From: Desulfobacteraceae bacterium | Lineage (GTDB): Bacteria; Desulfobacterota; Desulfobacteria; Desulfobacterales; Desulfosarcinaceae | Length of the DNA stretch: 28,208 bases | Assembly: GCA_027025615.1 (NCBI GenBank) | Contig: JALVQM010000404.1 | Location: 1-28,208 of the forward strand | Direction of reading: 5' to 3' | Shown here: positions 21,236 through 28,208 of the stretch, in pieces | How the letters are laid out: each line of letters begins with the position of its first letter | Numbering within the stretch: the first letter of the stretch is position 1 | Program-made: the position numbers and the translations under genes | Notes under the pieces: model-generated | The model's input: only the letters and a program-made list of their open reading frames with translations | The model's database searches: none | What the model was told of the DNA's origin: nothing

Positions 21236-21904
21236 ATGCGCTATTATCCGGTCAATTTGGATATCCGCAACCGCAGTTGCCTGGTGGTAGGCGGCGGCCC
21301 CGTAGGTACCCGTAAGGTAAAAACCCTTCTGCAATGTGGGGCCAAGGTTAAACTCGTCAGCCCGAAAACCGGTAAAACTCTGGATGAGCTATCCCGGAAG
21401 GGCCAAATCGAATTCCACCCTCGTCAATACGAAACAAAAGATTTGGAGGGTGTTTTTCTGGTTATTGGCGCTACCAACGACGAACACTTGAATCGCAGGA
21501 TTCACCAGGATGCTGAACAGGCCGGGTGTTTGTGTAATATCGCCGACCGTCCCGAGTTGTGCAATTTCATCCTGCCGTCGATTGTACAACGTGGAGATTT
21601 GACCATTGCCATTTCTACAGCAGGGTGCAGTCCGGCCTTCGCCAAACACCTGCGGCTGGAGTTGGAAAAACAATTTGGGCCGGAATATGGACCATTCCTG
21701 GAATTGATGGGAGCTATTCGCAAAATCCTGCTGGCCAGAGAGCATGCACCGGAAGCTCACAAGGCTCTGTTCACCAGCCTGATCACCGGTAACTTGCTTG
21801 AACTTGTAAAAAATAAGGATTACTCAGGGATAAACAAGCTATTGGAAAACATCCTTGGGCCCGGTTTTGATTGCAATCAGTTAATGACCAAGAACCCCGG
21901 ATAA
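21236..21904 (+). CDS. Precorrin-2 dehydrogenase / siroheme synthase N-terminal domain protein
   Basis: 222 residues. An N-terminal NAD-binding Rossmann fold is visible as CLVVGGGPVGTRKVKTLL, followed by AKVKLVSP, LVIGATNDEHLNRRI, NIADRPELCNFILPSIVQRG and ISTAGCSPAFAKHLRLELE. All are conserved in the CysG N-terminal domain, Met8p and SirC. The enzyme oxidises precorrin-2 to sirohydrochlorin with NAD; bifunctional members also insert iron. It lacks the uroporphyrinogen methyltransferase domain of CysG, as usual in anaerobes. It lies directly before a CcsA/HemX-like gene and hemA, so it shares a tetrapyrrole operon. Siroheme is needed for dissimilatory sulfite reductase, which fits a sulfate reducer. 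Confidence 0.93.
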   Translation: MRYYPVNLDIRNRSCLVVGGGPVGTRKVKTLLQCGAKVKLVSPKTGKTLDELSRKGQIEFHPRQYETKDLEGVFLVIGATNDEHLNRRIHQDAEQAGCLCNIADRPELCNFILPSIVQRGDLTIAISTAGCSPAFAKHLRLELEKQFGPEYGPFLELMGAIRKILLAREHAPEAHKALFTSLITGNLLELVKNKDYSGINKLLENILGPGFDCNQLMTKNPG

Positions 21905-21921
21905 AGAAAGAAGGAACTGCC

Positions 21922-22746
21922 ATGGAACTGCTCGCTCTGCTGGCTGTACTATTATATATGCTCAGTTCTGCCTGGTACTTTGCCTTTCTCTTCTTCCAAA
22001 AAAAATTGTTACGGCAACTTGGTTGTGGAATGCTGGCAGCCGGTTTTGCCTGTCAAACGATCTCGATTGGGATTGCTTTTGCCGATTACGGTCACATCCC
22101 GGCAACCAACCTGCACGAAACCTTGAATCTGTGCGCCTGGGCTCTTGTAGGCGCCTTTCTGGTTTTCCAATACCGTTACCGGGTTAACATCCTCGGCATT
22201 TACGCCGCTCCCATGGCGGCCTTCATCATGATTGCAGCCTCACAGTTGCCCAAGGCAACGACCAACACGCCGGCTGCACTTTTGAAAGGTTTCTGGCTGG
22301 TTGTCCATATTGTTACTATTTTTCTCGGCGATGCCGCTTTGGCTCTTGCCTGCGGGGTTGGTATTCTCTACCTGCTTCAGGAAAAGGCCATCAAGCAAAA
22401 AAGCGCTGGATTTTTTTTCAAACGCCTGCCCTCGCTGGACCTGCTCGATACTACCGGTCATGCCTGTATTGTTACCGGTTTTACTCTCTTGACCATTGGA
22501 ATTATCACCGGGATGATCTATGCCAAAGCTGTTTGGGGCCATTTCTGGAAATGGGATCCAAAAGAAACCTGGTCTGCCATCACCTGGGTCTTTTACGCGG
22601 CATTGCTCCACGAAAGACTGGCCGTTGGATGGCGCGGCCGGCGGGCGGCAATTATGGCCATTATTGGTTTTACGGTCTTATTGTTTACTTTCTTGGGAGT
22701 CAATTTCCTGCTAAAAGGCCACCATGGTCAATTCATGAAGCCTTGA
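21922..22746 (+). CDS. CcsA/HemX-family membrane protein
   Basis: 274 residues with about eight membrane segments. The start is the ATG at 21922, with AAGGA upstream; a longer ORF from 21871 would overlap the previous gene. The cytochrome c assembly domain shows the tryptophan-rich motif WGHFWKWDPKETW (205-217), and histidines in LVVHI (129) and KGHHGQF near the C-terminus are candidate heme ligands. Both CcsA (haem delivery for cytochrome c system II) and HemX (next to hemA in many genomes, thought to influence HemA level) share this fold. The position immediately before hemA and the size near 275 favour a HemX-like role; the intact WWD motif keeps a haem-handling role open. No ccsB/resB gene is adjacent. 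Confidence 0.9.
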   Translation: MELLALLAVLLYMLSSAWYFAFLFFQKKLLRQLGCGMLAAGFACQTISIGIAFADYGHIPATNLHETLNLCAWALVGAFLVFQYRYRVNILGIYAAPMAAFIMIAASQLPKATTNTPAALLKGFWLVVHIVTIFLGDAALALACGVGILYLLQEKAIKQKSAGFFFKRLPSLDLLDTTGHACIVTGFTLLTIGIITGMIYAKAVWGHFWKWDPKETWSAITWVFYAALLHERLAVGWRGRRAAIMAIIGFTVLLFTFLGVNFLLKGHHGQFMKP

Positions 22747-22770
22747 TTCGGCCTGAAAGCCCAGTGTTAT

Positions 22771-24063
22771 ATGAATAAGATACTGATATTAGGTTTAAAT
22801 CATAAAACAGCACCGGTGGAAGTCCGTGAGTGTCTTGCTTTTTCCGAAGCTGATACGGAAATGGCCCTGGAAAAGTTGATGGCCGATCCGGCCATTGCCG
22901 AAAGTGTCCTGTTATCGACCTGTAACCGGGTTGAGCTGATAATGACCGCCGCCAGTGATCCGGCAGGAGCAGTGGCCGCTGCAAAACAATTCCTGGCCGC
23001 TTCCAGGCAGCTTGAGTTGGAAAAATTTGAAACAGCTTTGTACCTGCACCAGGGCCAGGAGGCTGTCCGCCATCTTTTTCGTGTGGCTTCCAGCCTTGAT
23101 TCAATGATGGTTGGTGAACCGCAAATTCTTGGTCAAATAAAAGAAGCTTATAGGACTGCGACCATCAAAAAAACATCCGGTGTTATTTTAAACCGTCTGT
23201 TACACCGGGCTTTTTTCGTGGCCAAACGGGTCCGTAGTGAAACCGGTATCGGCGATCATGCCGTTTCCATAAGCTATGCAGCCATTGAACTGGGACGCAA
23301 GATCTTCGGTTCCCTGGCAGGTAAACGGGTTTTAATGATAGGTGCCGGCGAAATGGCGGAATTGGCCGTGGAACACCTGATTCGCAATAAAGTTGAACAT
23401 GTTGAAGTGGCCAATCGTACCTTTGAAAGGGCTGTGATCCTTGCCCGGCGTTACCGCGGCAATCCGATCCAGATGGATGAAATAGACCAACGCCTCATTG
23501 AAGCCGATATTATCATAAGTTCAACAGGGGCACCAGATTATGTTATCAAGCGTGACCAGGTAAAGAGTATTCTGCGCAAAAGGCGCAACCGTCCTTTGTT
23601 TTTTATCGACATTGCCGTTCCCAGGGATATCGATCCACGTATAAACCGGCTGGGCAATGTATTTGTATATGACATAGACGATCTCAAAGGAGTAGTGGAA
23701 GAAAATGTTGCCGATCGCCAGAAGGAAGCTTTGAAGGCCGAAAGAATAATCGACGAAGCTGTTATCAGCTTCAGCAAGTGGTATGCCAGTTTGGATGTAG
23801 TGCCGACAATTGTCGCTCTGCGCGACAAGTGCCACGCGGTTGCCAGGCAGGAAGTCGAAAAAACTTTGCATAGTATCAGTGGGTTATCTGAGCGGGAGCG
23901 CCACTCCATATTCAAAATGACGGAAGTCATAGTCAACAAGATCCTTCACGAACCCACCGCTTACCTGAAAAGCGAAGGATGCTACGGCAACAAGACTGCT
24001 TCCATCGATATTGCCCGCAAGCTTTTTAATCTGGACGGCAACCAGGATGGCATCGAAAAATGA
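22771..24063 (+). CDS. hemA: Glutamyl-tRNA reductase
   Basis: 430 residues, the normal length. HemA reduces glutamyl-tRNA(Glu) to glutamate-1-semialdehyde with NADPH, the first committed step of C5-pathway tetrapyrrole synthesis. The N-terminal catalytic domain has GLNHKTAPVEVRE and LLSTCNRVEL with the nucleophilic Cys51. SLDSMMVGEPQILGQIKEAY follows. The NADPH domain contains GKRVLMIGAGEMAEL and HVEVANRTFERA, and the C-terminal helical dimerisation domain ends the protein. It is the last gene of the operon that starts at 19430, with only 24 bases to the preceding gene. No hemC follows within the window; fabD comes after 210 bases with its own ribosome-binding site. Confidence 0.97.
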   Translation: MNKILILGLNHKTAPVEVRECLAFSEADTEMALEKLMADPAIAESVLLSTCNRVELIMTAASDPAGAVAAAKQFLAASRQLELEKFETALYLHQGQEAVRHLFRVASSLDSMMVGEPQILGQIKEAYRTATIKKTSGVILNRLLHRAFFVAKRVRSETGIGDHAVSISYAAIELGRKIFGSLAGKRVLMIGAGEMAELAVEHLIRNKVEHVEVANRTFERAVILARRYRGNPIQMDEIDQRLIEADIIISSTGAPDYVIKRDQVKSILRKRRNRPLFFIDIAVPRDIDPRINRLGNVFVYDIDDLKGVVEENVADRQKEALKAERIIDEAVISFSKWYASLDVVPTIVALRDKCHAVARQEVEKTLHSISGLSERERHSIFKMTEVIVNKILHEPTAYLKSEGCYGNKTASIDIARKLFNLDGNQDGIEK

Positions 24064-24149
24064 CCGCCAAGAGCCTTTAGGGCACGATGGCTGCATTGGG
24101 CAGCGAGACACTCCCGGTTGCAGGCTGCAGAAGAGAAAAAGTTGCCGCA

Positions 24150-24167
24150 GGGCCATGACCATGGCCC
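24150..24167. other. Palindromic hairpin between hemA and fabD
   Basis: GGGCCATG-AC-CATGGCCC is a perfect inverted repeat with a very short loop. No T-run follows on either strand, so it is not a standard intrinsic terminator. It may still attenuate read-through from hemA. The rest of the 24064-24273 gap shows no gene. Confidence 0.3.
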
Positions 24168-24273
24168 GCTCTGGCCCGGACCAGGGATATAAACTTCAGA
24201 TTTCCGGCAAATTTTACATACATCCAAAATAAATACCATGCTAAATGATTTCAATTGTTAGGAGGATAATTTA

Positions 24274-25212
24274 TTGAAACGGATAGCTTTTCTTTTTCCC
24301 GGACAAGGCTCTCAAAAAGTTGGTATGGGCCAGGATGTCTACCAGGCCCTGGAAGAGGCCCGCATTGTTTTTGAAACGGCTGAAAAGGTTTCCGGCTTAC
24401 CGGTCACAAAGCTTTGTTTTGACGGCCCCATGGATGAGCTTACCCAAACCGTCAATCTTCAACCGGCTATCACAGCCGTTAATCTGGCCTTGTTAACGGC
24501 CATTGAAAAAGCAGGAATCAAGCCGGTTGTAACTGCAGGTCACAGCCTGGGGGAATACAGCGCCTTGTGTGCAGCCAAGGTTCTGGAACCCGTTGATACT
24601 TTTAAGCTTGTTTTTGAACGCGGCAGGTTGATGCACCGCGAGGCAAGTGCAAACAAGGGCGCCATGGCGGCTGTAATTGGCCTGGATATAGAACAGGTCA
24701 ACGAGCTGGTCACCAGGGCTTCGGAAAACGGAATTGTCTCAGTTGCAAACCATAACAGCCCCCAACAAATAGTGATAACGGGACAGCCTGAAGCCGTAAA
24801 ACAGGCAGGGAAGCTGGCGTCCGGGGCAGGCGCCAGAGCCATCCCCTTGAAGGTCAGCGGTGCCTGGCACAGCGCCCTGATTGGCGGAGCGGAAGCCGAA
24901 TTCACCGCCCTGCTCGAAACCATAACCTTCAACAAACCTGCCAATCCTGTCATCCAAAATTATTCGGCCGTTGCCGAATCTAACCCGGCCACTATCCGCA
25001 ACGCTATGGCCAAACAGCTTTGCAATCCTGTTCGCTGGTACGAATCCATGCACCATATGGATGCTTTTAACATTGACATCTATGTAGAAATAGGACCCGG
25101 CAAGGTGTTGACCGGACTGTTGAAAAAGTGCCTGCCACAAATAGACAAAACAGCTGTCTTCAATGTAAGCGATATGAAATCTCTGGATAAATTTCTGGAA
25201 GCTGTCGGTTAA
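24274..25212 (+). CDS. fabD: Malonyl-CoA:ACP transacylase
   Basis: 312 residues. FabD loads malonyl groups from CoA onto acyl carrier protein for fatty-acid synthesis. Key parts are the N-terminal FLFPGQGSQKVGMG, the nucleophile elbow GHSLGEYSA with Ser91, Arg116 in ERGRLM, the VANHNSPQQIVITG strand and His199 in SGAWHSALI, completing the Ser-His pair. The start is a TTG at 24274-24276 with GGAGG eight bases upstream; no ATG fits better. Unlike in many genomes, no fabH, fabG, acpP or plsX is adjacent. It ends at a long hairpin and faces a small gene on the other strand. Confidence 0.96.
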   Translation: MKRIAFLFPGQGSQKVGMGQDVYQALEEARIVFETAEKVSGLPVTKLCFDGPMDELTQTVNLQPAITAVNLALLTAIEKAGIKPVVTAGHSLGEYSALCAAKVLEPVDTFKLVFERGRLMHREASANKGAMAAVIGLDIEQVNELVTRASENGIVSVANHNSPQQIVITGQPEAVKQAGKLASGAGARAIPLKVSGAWHSALIGGAEAEFTALLETITFNKPANPVIQNYSAVAESNPATIRNAMAKQLCNPVRWYESMHHMDAFNIDIYVEIGPGKVLTGLLKKCLPQIDKTAVFNVSDMKSLDKFLEAVG

Positions 25213-25224
25213 GTCAGACAACCA

Positions 25225-25266
25225 CCTGTTACGGCGCAGGCTTGCTTGTGCCTGCCCCGTAACAGG
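25225..25266. terminator. Long hairpin between fabD and a convergent small gene
   Basis: CCTGTTACGGCGCAGGC (25225-25241) pairs with GCCTGCCCCGTAACAGG (25250-25266) at 16 of 17 positions around an 8-base loop. An outer GACAAC (25217-25222) / GTTGTC (25274-25279) pair could lengthen it. There is no good T-run on either side, so it is a possible bidirectional transcription stop or a structured repeat and not a textbook terminator. Confidence 0.5.
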
Positions 25267-25308
25267 GCAAAAAGTTGTCTTGATGGGAGGCTATAGACAA
25301 AATCACCA

Positions 25309-25545
25309 TTAGTCTTCCGGTTCAACCCAGACAATATGTTCCTTGTTGACGAACAGGGTCTTGCCGGCAACATCGCCAAAAGAGGCTTCAACCAGAACTA
25401 CAAACGGCCCTTTCTGAATCGTAAAAAGTTCCGACACTCTTTGATTGGGAGTAATATTAACCTTTCCCTGAAGAGTCGATCCATCGGTTGTTTTAATGGT
25501 TATGGTACGGTAATCAGTTTGATAATCCTTCTTGTCTTCTGCCAT
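25309..25545 (-). CDS. Small beta-rich conserved-looking protein, unknown function
   Basis: 78 residues with a short charged N-terminus and then alternating hydrophobic strands: YRTITIKTTDGSTLQGKVNI, RVSELFT, FVVLVEAS, KTLFVNKEHIVWVEPED. The DGS-x-x-x-GKVNI and LFVNKEHIVWVEP segments look like a conserved Sm-like or small beta-barrel fold. I remember similar small proteins from deltaproteobacterial genomes but cannot name the family with certainty. GAGAGGT lies six bases before the ATG, supporting the start. It is convergent with fabD and divergent from dksA, so it is probably a single-gene transcript. No signal peptide or cysteine is present. No function can be assigned. Confidence 0.78.
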   Translation of the reverse strand: MAEDKKDYQTDYRTITIKTTDGSTLQGKVNITPNQRVSELFTIQKGPFVVLVEASFGDVAGKTLFVNKEHIVWVEPED

Positions 25546-25798
25546 AGGTACCTCTCAATGTTTGATTATGAGTAAAAGAGCTCAAGGGTCTTGTCCTTAG
25601 TATCCAGTAAAATATTTATCACCCCTTTTTACCCCTAAAACAGATATAATTAACAATTTTTACGACAATGCCGATAACCAAACAAGGGAAAATTAGACTT
25701 GCTCATCTGAAAAATTTGTTTACATTTATTTATTGATATATTAGAAGTTGATCTTTTCTAGGAGGAAGGAAAAATTAAAACCTGAATGAAGGTTTGCC

Positions 25799-26161
25799 AT
25801 GAAAAAGAAAGATTTGAAATATTTTGAAGACTTGCTCAATAATCGGTTGCAGGAGCTGCTGAGCCACGCTGATGATACAGTATCCGGCATGACCGCTCCC
25901 AAGGAAAATTTCCCTGATCCAACAGACCGGGCAACCTTGGAGTCGGATCGCAATTTCATGCTGAGAATCAGGGACCGTGAGCACAAACTGATTAAAAAAA
26001 TCAAAAAGGCCCTGGAGCGGATCGAGAACGGCACCTTTGGAATTTGTGAAACCTGCGGGGAGGAAATCTCCATTGCCAGGCTCAAGGCACGTCCGGTAAC
26101 CACCCAGTGCATTGAGTGCAAAACCAAAGAGGAGGCCTACGAAAAAGCACTTGGACTCTGA
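25799..26161 (+). CDS. dksA: DksA/TraR-family RNA polymerase regulator
   Basis: 120 residues. The layout is that of DksA: an N-terminal helix pair forming a coiled coil, with the tip sequence FPDPTDRAT (D40 and D43 match the two tip aspartates that act inside the RNA polymerase secondary channel), then a four-cysteine zinc finger (C83, C86, C104, C107: ICETCGEEI and TQCIECKT). It modulates transcription with ppGpp during the stringent response. It is shorter than E. coli DksA (151) because the N-terminal extension is missing, as in many deltaproteobacteria. GAAGGT precedes the ATG. A stronger GGAGGAAGG lies 30 bases farther upstream. It overlaps the start region of the PHP gene. Confidence 0.95.
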   Translation: MKKKDLKYFEDLLNNRLQELLSHADDTVSGMTAPKENFPDPTDRATLESDRNFMLRIRDREHKLIKKIKKALERIENGTFGICETCGEEISIARLKARPVTTQCIECKTKEEAYEKALGL

Positions 26162-27041
26162 AACAAGGGCAAAGGTAGATCTCCACATCCACTCGACGGC
26201 ATCAGACGGATCCCTCGAGCCAAATGCCATCGCGGCGTTAGCGGTCGAGCAAGGCTTGGCCGCTATTTCTTTGACTGATCACGATACGGTTGCTGGTGTC
26301 CAGCAGATTCTTGCTTCCCCCATTGCCGGATCTCTGGAGTTTCTAAGTGGAATTGAAATAAGTGCAGCTCCTCCGGAAGGATTCGATTTCCAGGGAAGCA
26401 TCCATATTCTTGGTTACGGCTTTAATGCCACCGACTCCCGGATGTTAACAACTATTGAACAGCTAGCCCAGGCGCGATCACAACGAATCCCCAAAATTAT
26501 CGACAAGTTAAGGAAATCCGGAATTGACATAGACCCCGACCGGGTACAGCGCCACATAGGCAAGGCCGCAGCCGGCAGGCCTCATGTCGCCCGGGTTCTG
26601 GTCGAAATGGGCATTGTCAAGGATGTGGATACGGCATTTGACCTTTGGCTGGCAAAGGGACGGCCGGCCTATGTAGACAAATACCGCCTGCCGGCTGACC
26701 GGGCCATAAAGATTATCAGAGGGGCCGGGGGCCTGGCTGTTCTTGCCCACCCTTACCTGATATTTAAGGATATCGACAACCGCCTTAAAAAAATGATTGC
26801 CCGGCTTAACCAAATGGGTTTGGAGGGTTTAGAGGTTTTTTATCCCAAGCACCCGCCGGAAGTGGTCAAAGCCCTCAAGGATATGGCCCGGGGACAAAAC
26901 CTGGTGATAACCGGTGGAACTGATTTTCATGGCGCAATTACACCCGAAATTAAACTTGGTGCAGGTACCGGCAATTTCCAGGTACCTTATCATGTCTTCC
27001 ATAACCTCAAACAACGCATTGCCGCAAAACAGCAAAATTGA
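26151..27041 (+). CDS. PHP-domain phosphoesterase, TrpH/RNase AM-like
   Basis: About 296 residues from the TTG at 26151, where AGAGGAGG lies some 15 bases upstream; a TTG at 26112 would give 309 residues and a larger overlap with dksA. All PHP metal motifs are visible: VDLHIHSTASDGSL, SLTDHDTVAG, GIEISA, the insertion-flanking GRPHVARVL, VLAHPYL, LEVFYPKHPP and GGTDFHG. The family hydrolyses 3',5'-nucleoside bisphosphates and, in E. coli RNase AM, short RNA 5' ends. It overlaps the dksA stop and its own stop (TGA 27039-27041) overlaps a possible TTG start of rnc. This places it in a tightly coupled RNA-metabolism operon. Confidence 0.92.
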   Translation: MDSETRAKVDLHIHSTASDGSLEPNAIAALAVEQGLAAISLTDHDTVAGVQQILASPIAGSLEFLSGIEISAAPPEGFDFQGSIHILGYGFNATDSRMLTTIEQLAQARSQRIPKIIDKLRKSGIDIDPDRVQRHIGKAAAGRPHVARVLVEMGIVKDVDTAFDLWLAKGRPAYVDKYRLPADRAIKIIRGAGGLAVLAHPYLIFKDIDNRLKKMIARLNQMGLEGLEVFYPKHPPEVVKALKDMARGQNLVITGGTDFHGAITPEIKLGAGTGNFQVPYHVFHNLKQRIAAKQQN

Positions 27042-27046
27042 CTGTT

Positions 27047-27763
27047 ATGAAATCTGAACAGCCTGCCATTTACACCAAGCTGGAAAAATTACTGAACTAT
27101 AAATTTGATGATCCTGCCCTGCTGGATGAAGCCCTGCGACACCGTTCCTATGTCAATGAACAGAACGACACTCTATTGTCAGACAATGAAAAACTGGAAT
27201 TTTTGGGAGACGCGGTTATCAATCTCGCAGTAGGGCACCTGTTGATGATTAAATACCCGCATTTCAAAGAAGGTGACCTTTCGCGGACAAGGGCCAGCCT
27301 GGTCAATGAAAACCAGCTTGCAGAAATTGCCCGGCAAATAAAACTGGGCAACTTTATCAAGCTTGGCAAAGGCGAAAAGCAATCCCGGGGACAGGAAAAA
27401 GACTCGATCCTGGCAGACGCACTTGAAGCCCTGGTGGCGGCGGTCTACCTTGATGGAGGTTTTGACACGGCCTTTGGGGTTGTCAGGCATCTGTTTCAGG
27501 CTTGCCTGGGAAAACAGGTTGAGACCAGGGCCGTGCCGGATTATAAAAGCCACTTGCAGGAAATTGCCCAAAACCAATATCATACTATACCCAGATACCG
27601 TATAGTTGCGGAAAAAGGCCCGGCCCATGCAAGAATTTTTCAGGCTGAAGTAAATGTTGCCGGTACTCATGCGCTAGGCAAGGGCAAAAGCAAAAAGGCA
27701 GCCCAACAGGATGCTGCCCGCCAGGCCCTTGACTTGCTTTCGGCCGGCTTAGAAAAAGACTGA
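27047..27763 (+). CDS. rnc: Ribonuclease III
   Basis: 238 residues from the ATG at 27047; a TTG at 27038 would overlap the PHP stop by four bases. The RNase III signature NEKLEFLGDAVINL carries the metal-binding acidic residues, with a second acidic cluster in DSILADALEALVAAVYLDGG. A double-stranded-RNA-binding domain occupies the C-terminal 70 residues (DYKSHLQEIAQ to GKGKSKKAAQQDAARQAL). It processes rRNA precursors and structured mRNAs. No clear ribosome-binding sequence precedes either start, which suggests translational coupling to the PHP gene. The radical SAM gene follows 22 bases later; rnc followed by an Elp3-like gene is an order I remember from Clostridia. Confidence 0.97.
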   Translation: MKSEQPAIYTKLEKLLNYKFDDPALLDEALRHRSYVNEQNDTLLSDNEKLEFLGDAVINLAVGHLLMIKYPHFKEGDLSRTRASLVNENQLAEIARQIKLGNFIKLGKGEKQSRGQEKDSILADALEALVAAVYLDGGFDTAFGVVRHLFQACLGKQVETRAVPDYKSHLQEIAQNQYHTIPRYRIVAEKGPAHARIFQAEVNVAGTHALGKGKSKKAAQQDAARQALDLLSAGLEKD

Positions 27764-27785
27764 CCTTTTAACAGAGAAAACAACC

Positions 27786-28208
27786 ATGTCCGGCAGCCGC
27801 CCCTTTGTCATCCCAATCTTTCTGGTCCACCAAGGCTGCCCGCATAAGTGCGTCTTCTGCAATCAGGCTCTTATCACGGCCCACCCACCCCAGTTGCCTA
27901 CCCGACAACAATTTCACAAACAGGTGGCTGAATTTTTACGGTACCGCGGCACCAGGCGCAACCGGGTACAGATCGCTTTTTTCGGTGGAAACTTTTTGGG
28001 TCTTGATAAAGTCGATGCAAAAAGATTGCTTGGCTGGTCTCAGCAATGGGTGGACCGGCGCAAGGTAGACGGAATCCGTTTTTCCACCAGGCCGGATACC
28101 ATAAATTCGGCGACTCTGGATATTCTGAAAAAATTCTCTGTTGAAACCATCGAACTGGGCGTTCAGTCAATGAACGACAAAGTTTTGATCGCTTCGGCCC
28201 GTGGCCAT
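27786..28208 (+). CDS. Elp3-like radical SAM protein, N-terminal part (cut by window end)
   Basis: The frame is open from the ATG at 27786 to the last base, 141 codons, with no stop. The N-terminus has the radical SAM cluster motif GCPHKCVFCNQ (C18, C22, C25), which binds a 4Fe-4S cluster with S-adenosylmethionine. It continues with IAFFGGNFLGLD, IRFSTRPDTI and IELGVQSMNDKVL, the pattern of the Elp3/COG1243-like group. The usual FFGGSF is FFGGNF here. Elp3 relatives modify tRNA wobble uridines, but bacterial stand-alone members next to rnc are not well characterised. It is separated from rnc by 22 bases and probably co-transcribed. The C-terminal domains are outside the window. Confidence 0.88.
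   Translation, partial: MSGSRPFVIPIFLVHQGCPHKCVFCNQALITAHPPQLPTRQQFHKQVAEFLRYRGTRRNRVQIAFFGGNFLGLDKVDAKRLLGWSQQWVDRRKVDGIRFSTRPDTINSATLDILKKFSVETIELGVQSMNDKVLIASARGH

Overview
The window looks like chromosomal DNA of moderate G+C from an anaerobic deltaproteobacterium (Desulfobacterota, plausibly a sulfate reducer of the Desulfobacterales). This is inferred from several things: a precorrin-2 dehydrogenase / HemX-like / HemA cluster, a chemotaxis receptor and a large hybrid sensor kinase with a periplasmic solute-binding domain, an orphan cyclic-nucleotide-binding-domain protein, and an intergenic inverted-repeat element ending in GCAGGCTGTTRAAAAAC. I recall such ends from Desulfobacteraceae genomes but could not check. 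There are no rRNA or tRNA genes, no CRISPR array, no transposase and no prophage genes that I can see.

Layout. (1) 1-1330: the end of a trp operon (trpB tail, trpA), followed by a gene-free stretch with two inverted-repeat elements. (2) 1330-6102: a methyl-accepting chemotaxis protein, a UspA-type protein, an unusual zinc-ribbon plus C-terminal J-domain protein, a small exported coiled-coil protein and a YcgN-family cysteine cluster protein. (3) 6133-9336: a signalling pair on the minus strand, a double-FHA protein followed 18 bp later by a membrane-anchored Ser/Thr-kinase-like protein with a large insertion. clpB is divergent from it. (4) 12271-13043: a small orphan helical protein with its own terminator and an upstream region resembling a full sigma-54 control region (-24/-12 element, IHF site, paired upstream palindromes). 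(5) 13044-16584: hybrid histidine kinase and cNMP-binding-domain protein. (6) 17053-19253: an ArsB/NhaD-type transporter translationally coupled to an eIF2B-like protein. (7) 19430-24063: a compact plus-strand operon of DHH phosphoesterase, metallo-beta-lactamase-fold protein, precorrin-2 dehydrogenase, CcsA/HemX-family protein and glutamyl-tRNA reductase. (8) 24274-25545: fabD facing a 78-residue conserved-looking protein across a long hairpin. (9) 25799-28208: dksA, a PHP phosphoesterase, rnc and a truncated Elp3-like radical SAM gene, closely packed.

How the genes work together. The 19430-24063 operon joins tetrapyrrole entry (HemA), the siroheme branch (precorrin-2 dehydrogenase) and a HemX/CcsA membrane protein to two nucleic-acid or nucleotide hydrolase-like genes. 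The dksA-PHP-rnc-radical SAM set is an RNA and growth-control neighbourhood. The FHA-kinase pair next to clpB suggests a phosphothreonine signalling module. The least ordinary parts are the kinase/FHA pair, the sigma-54-like control region of the 105-residue protein, the transporter/eIF2B-like pair, and the zinc-ribbon/J-domain protein with a -10 box only six bases from its ATG.
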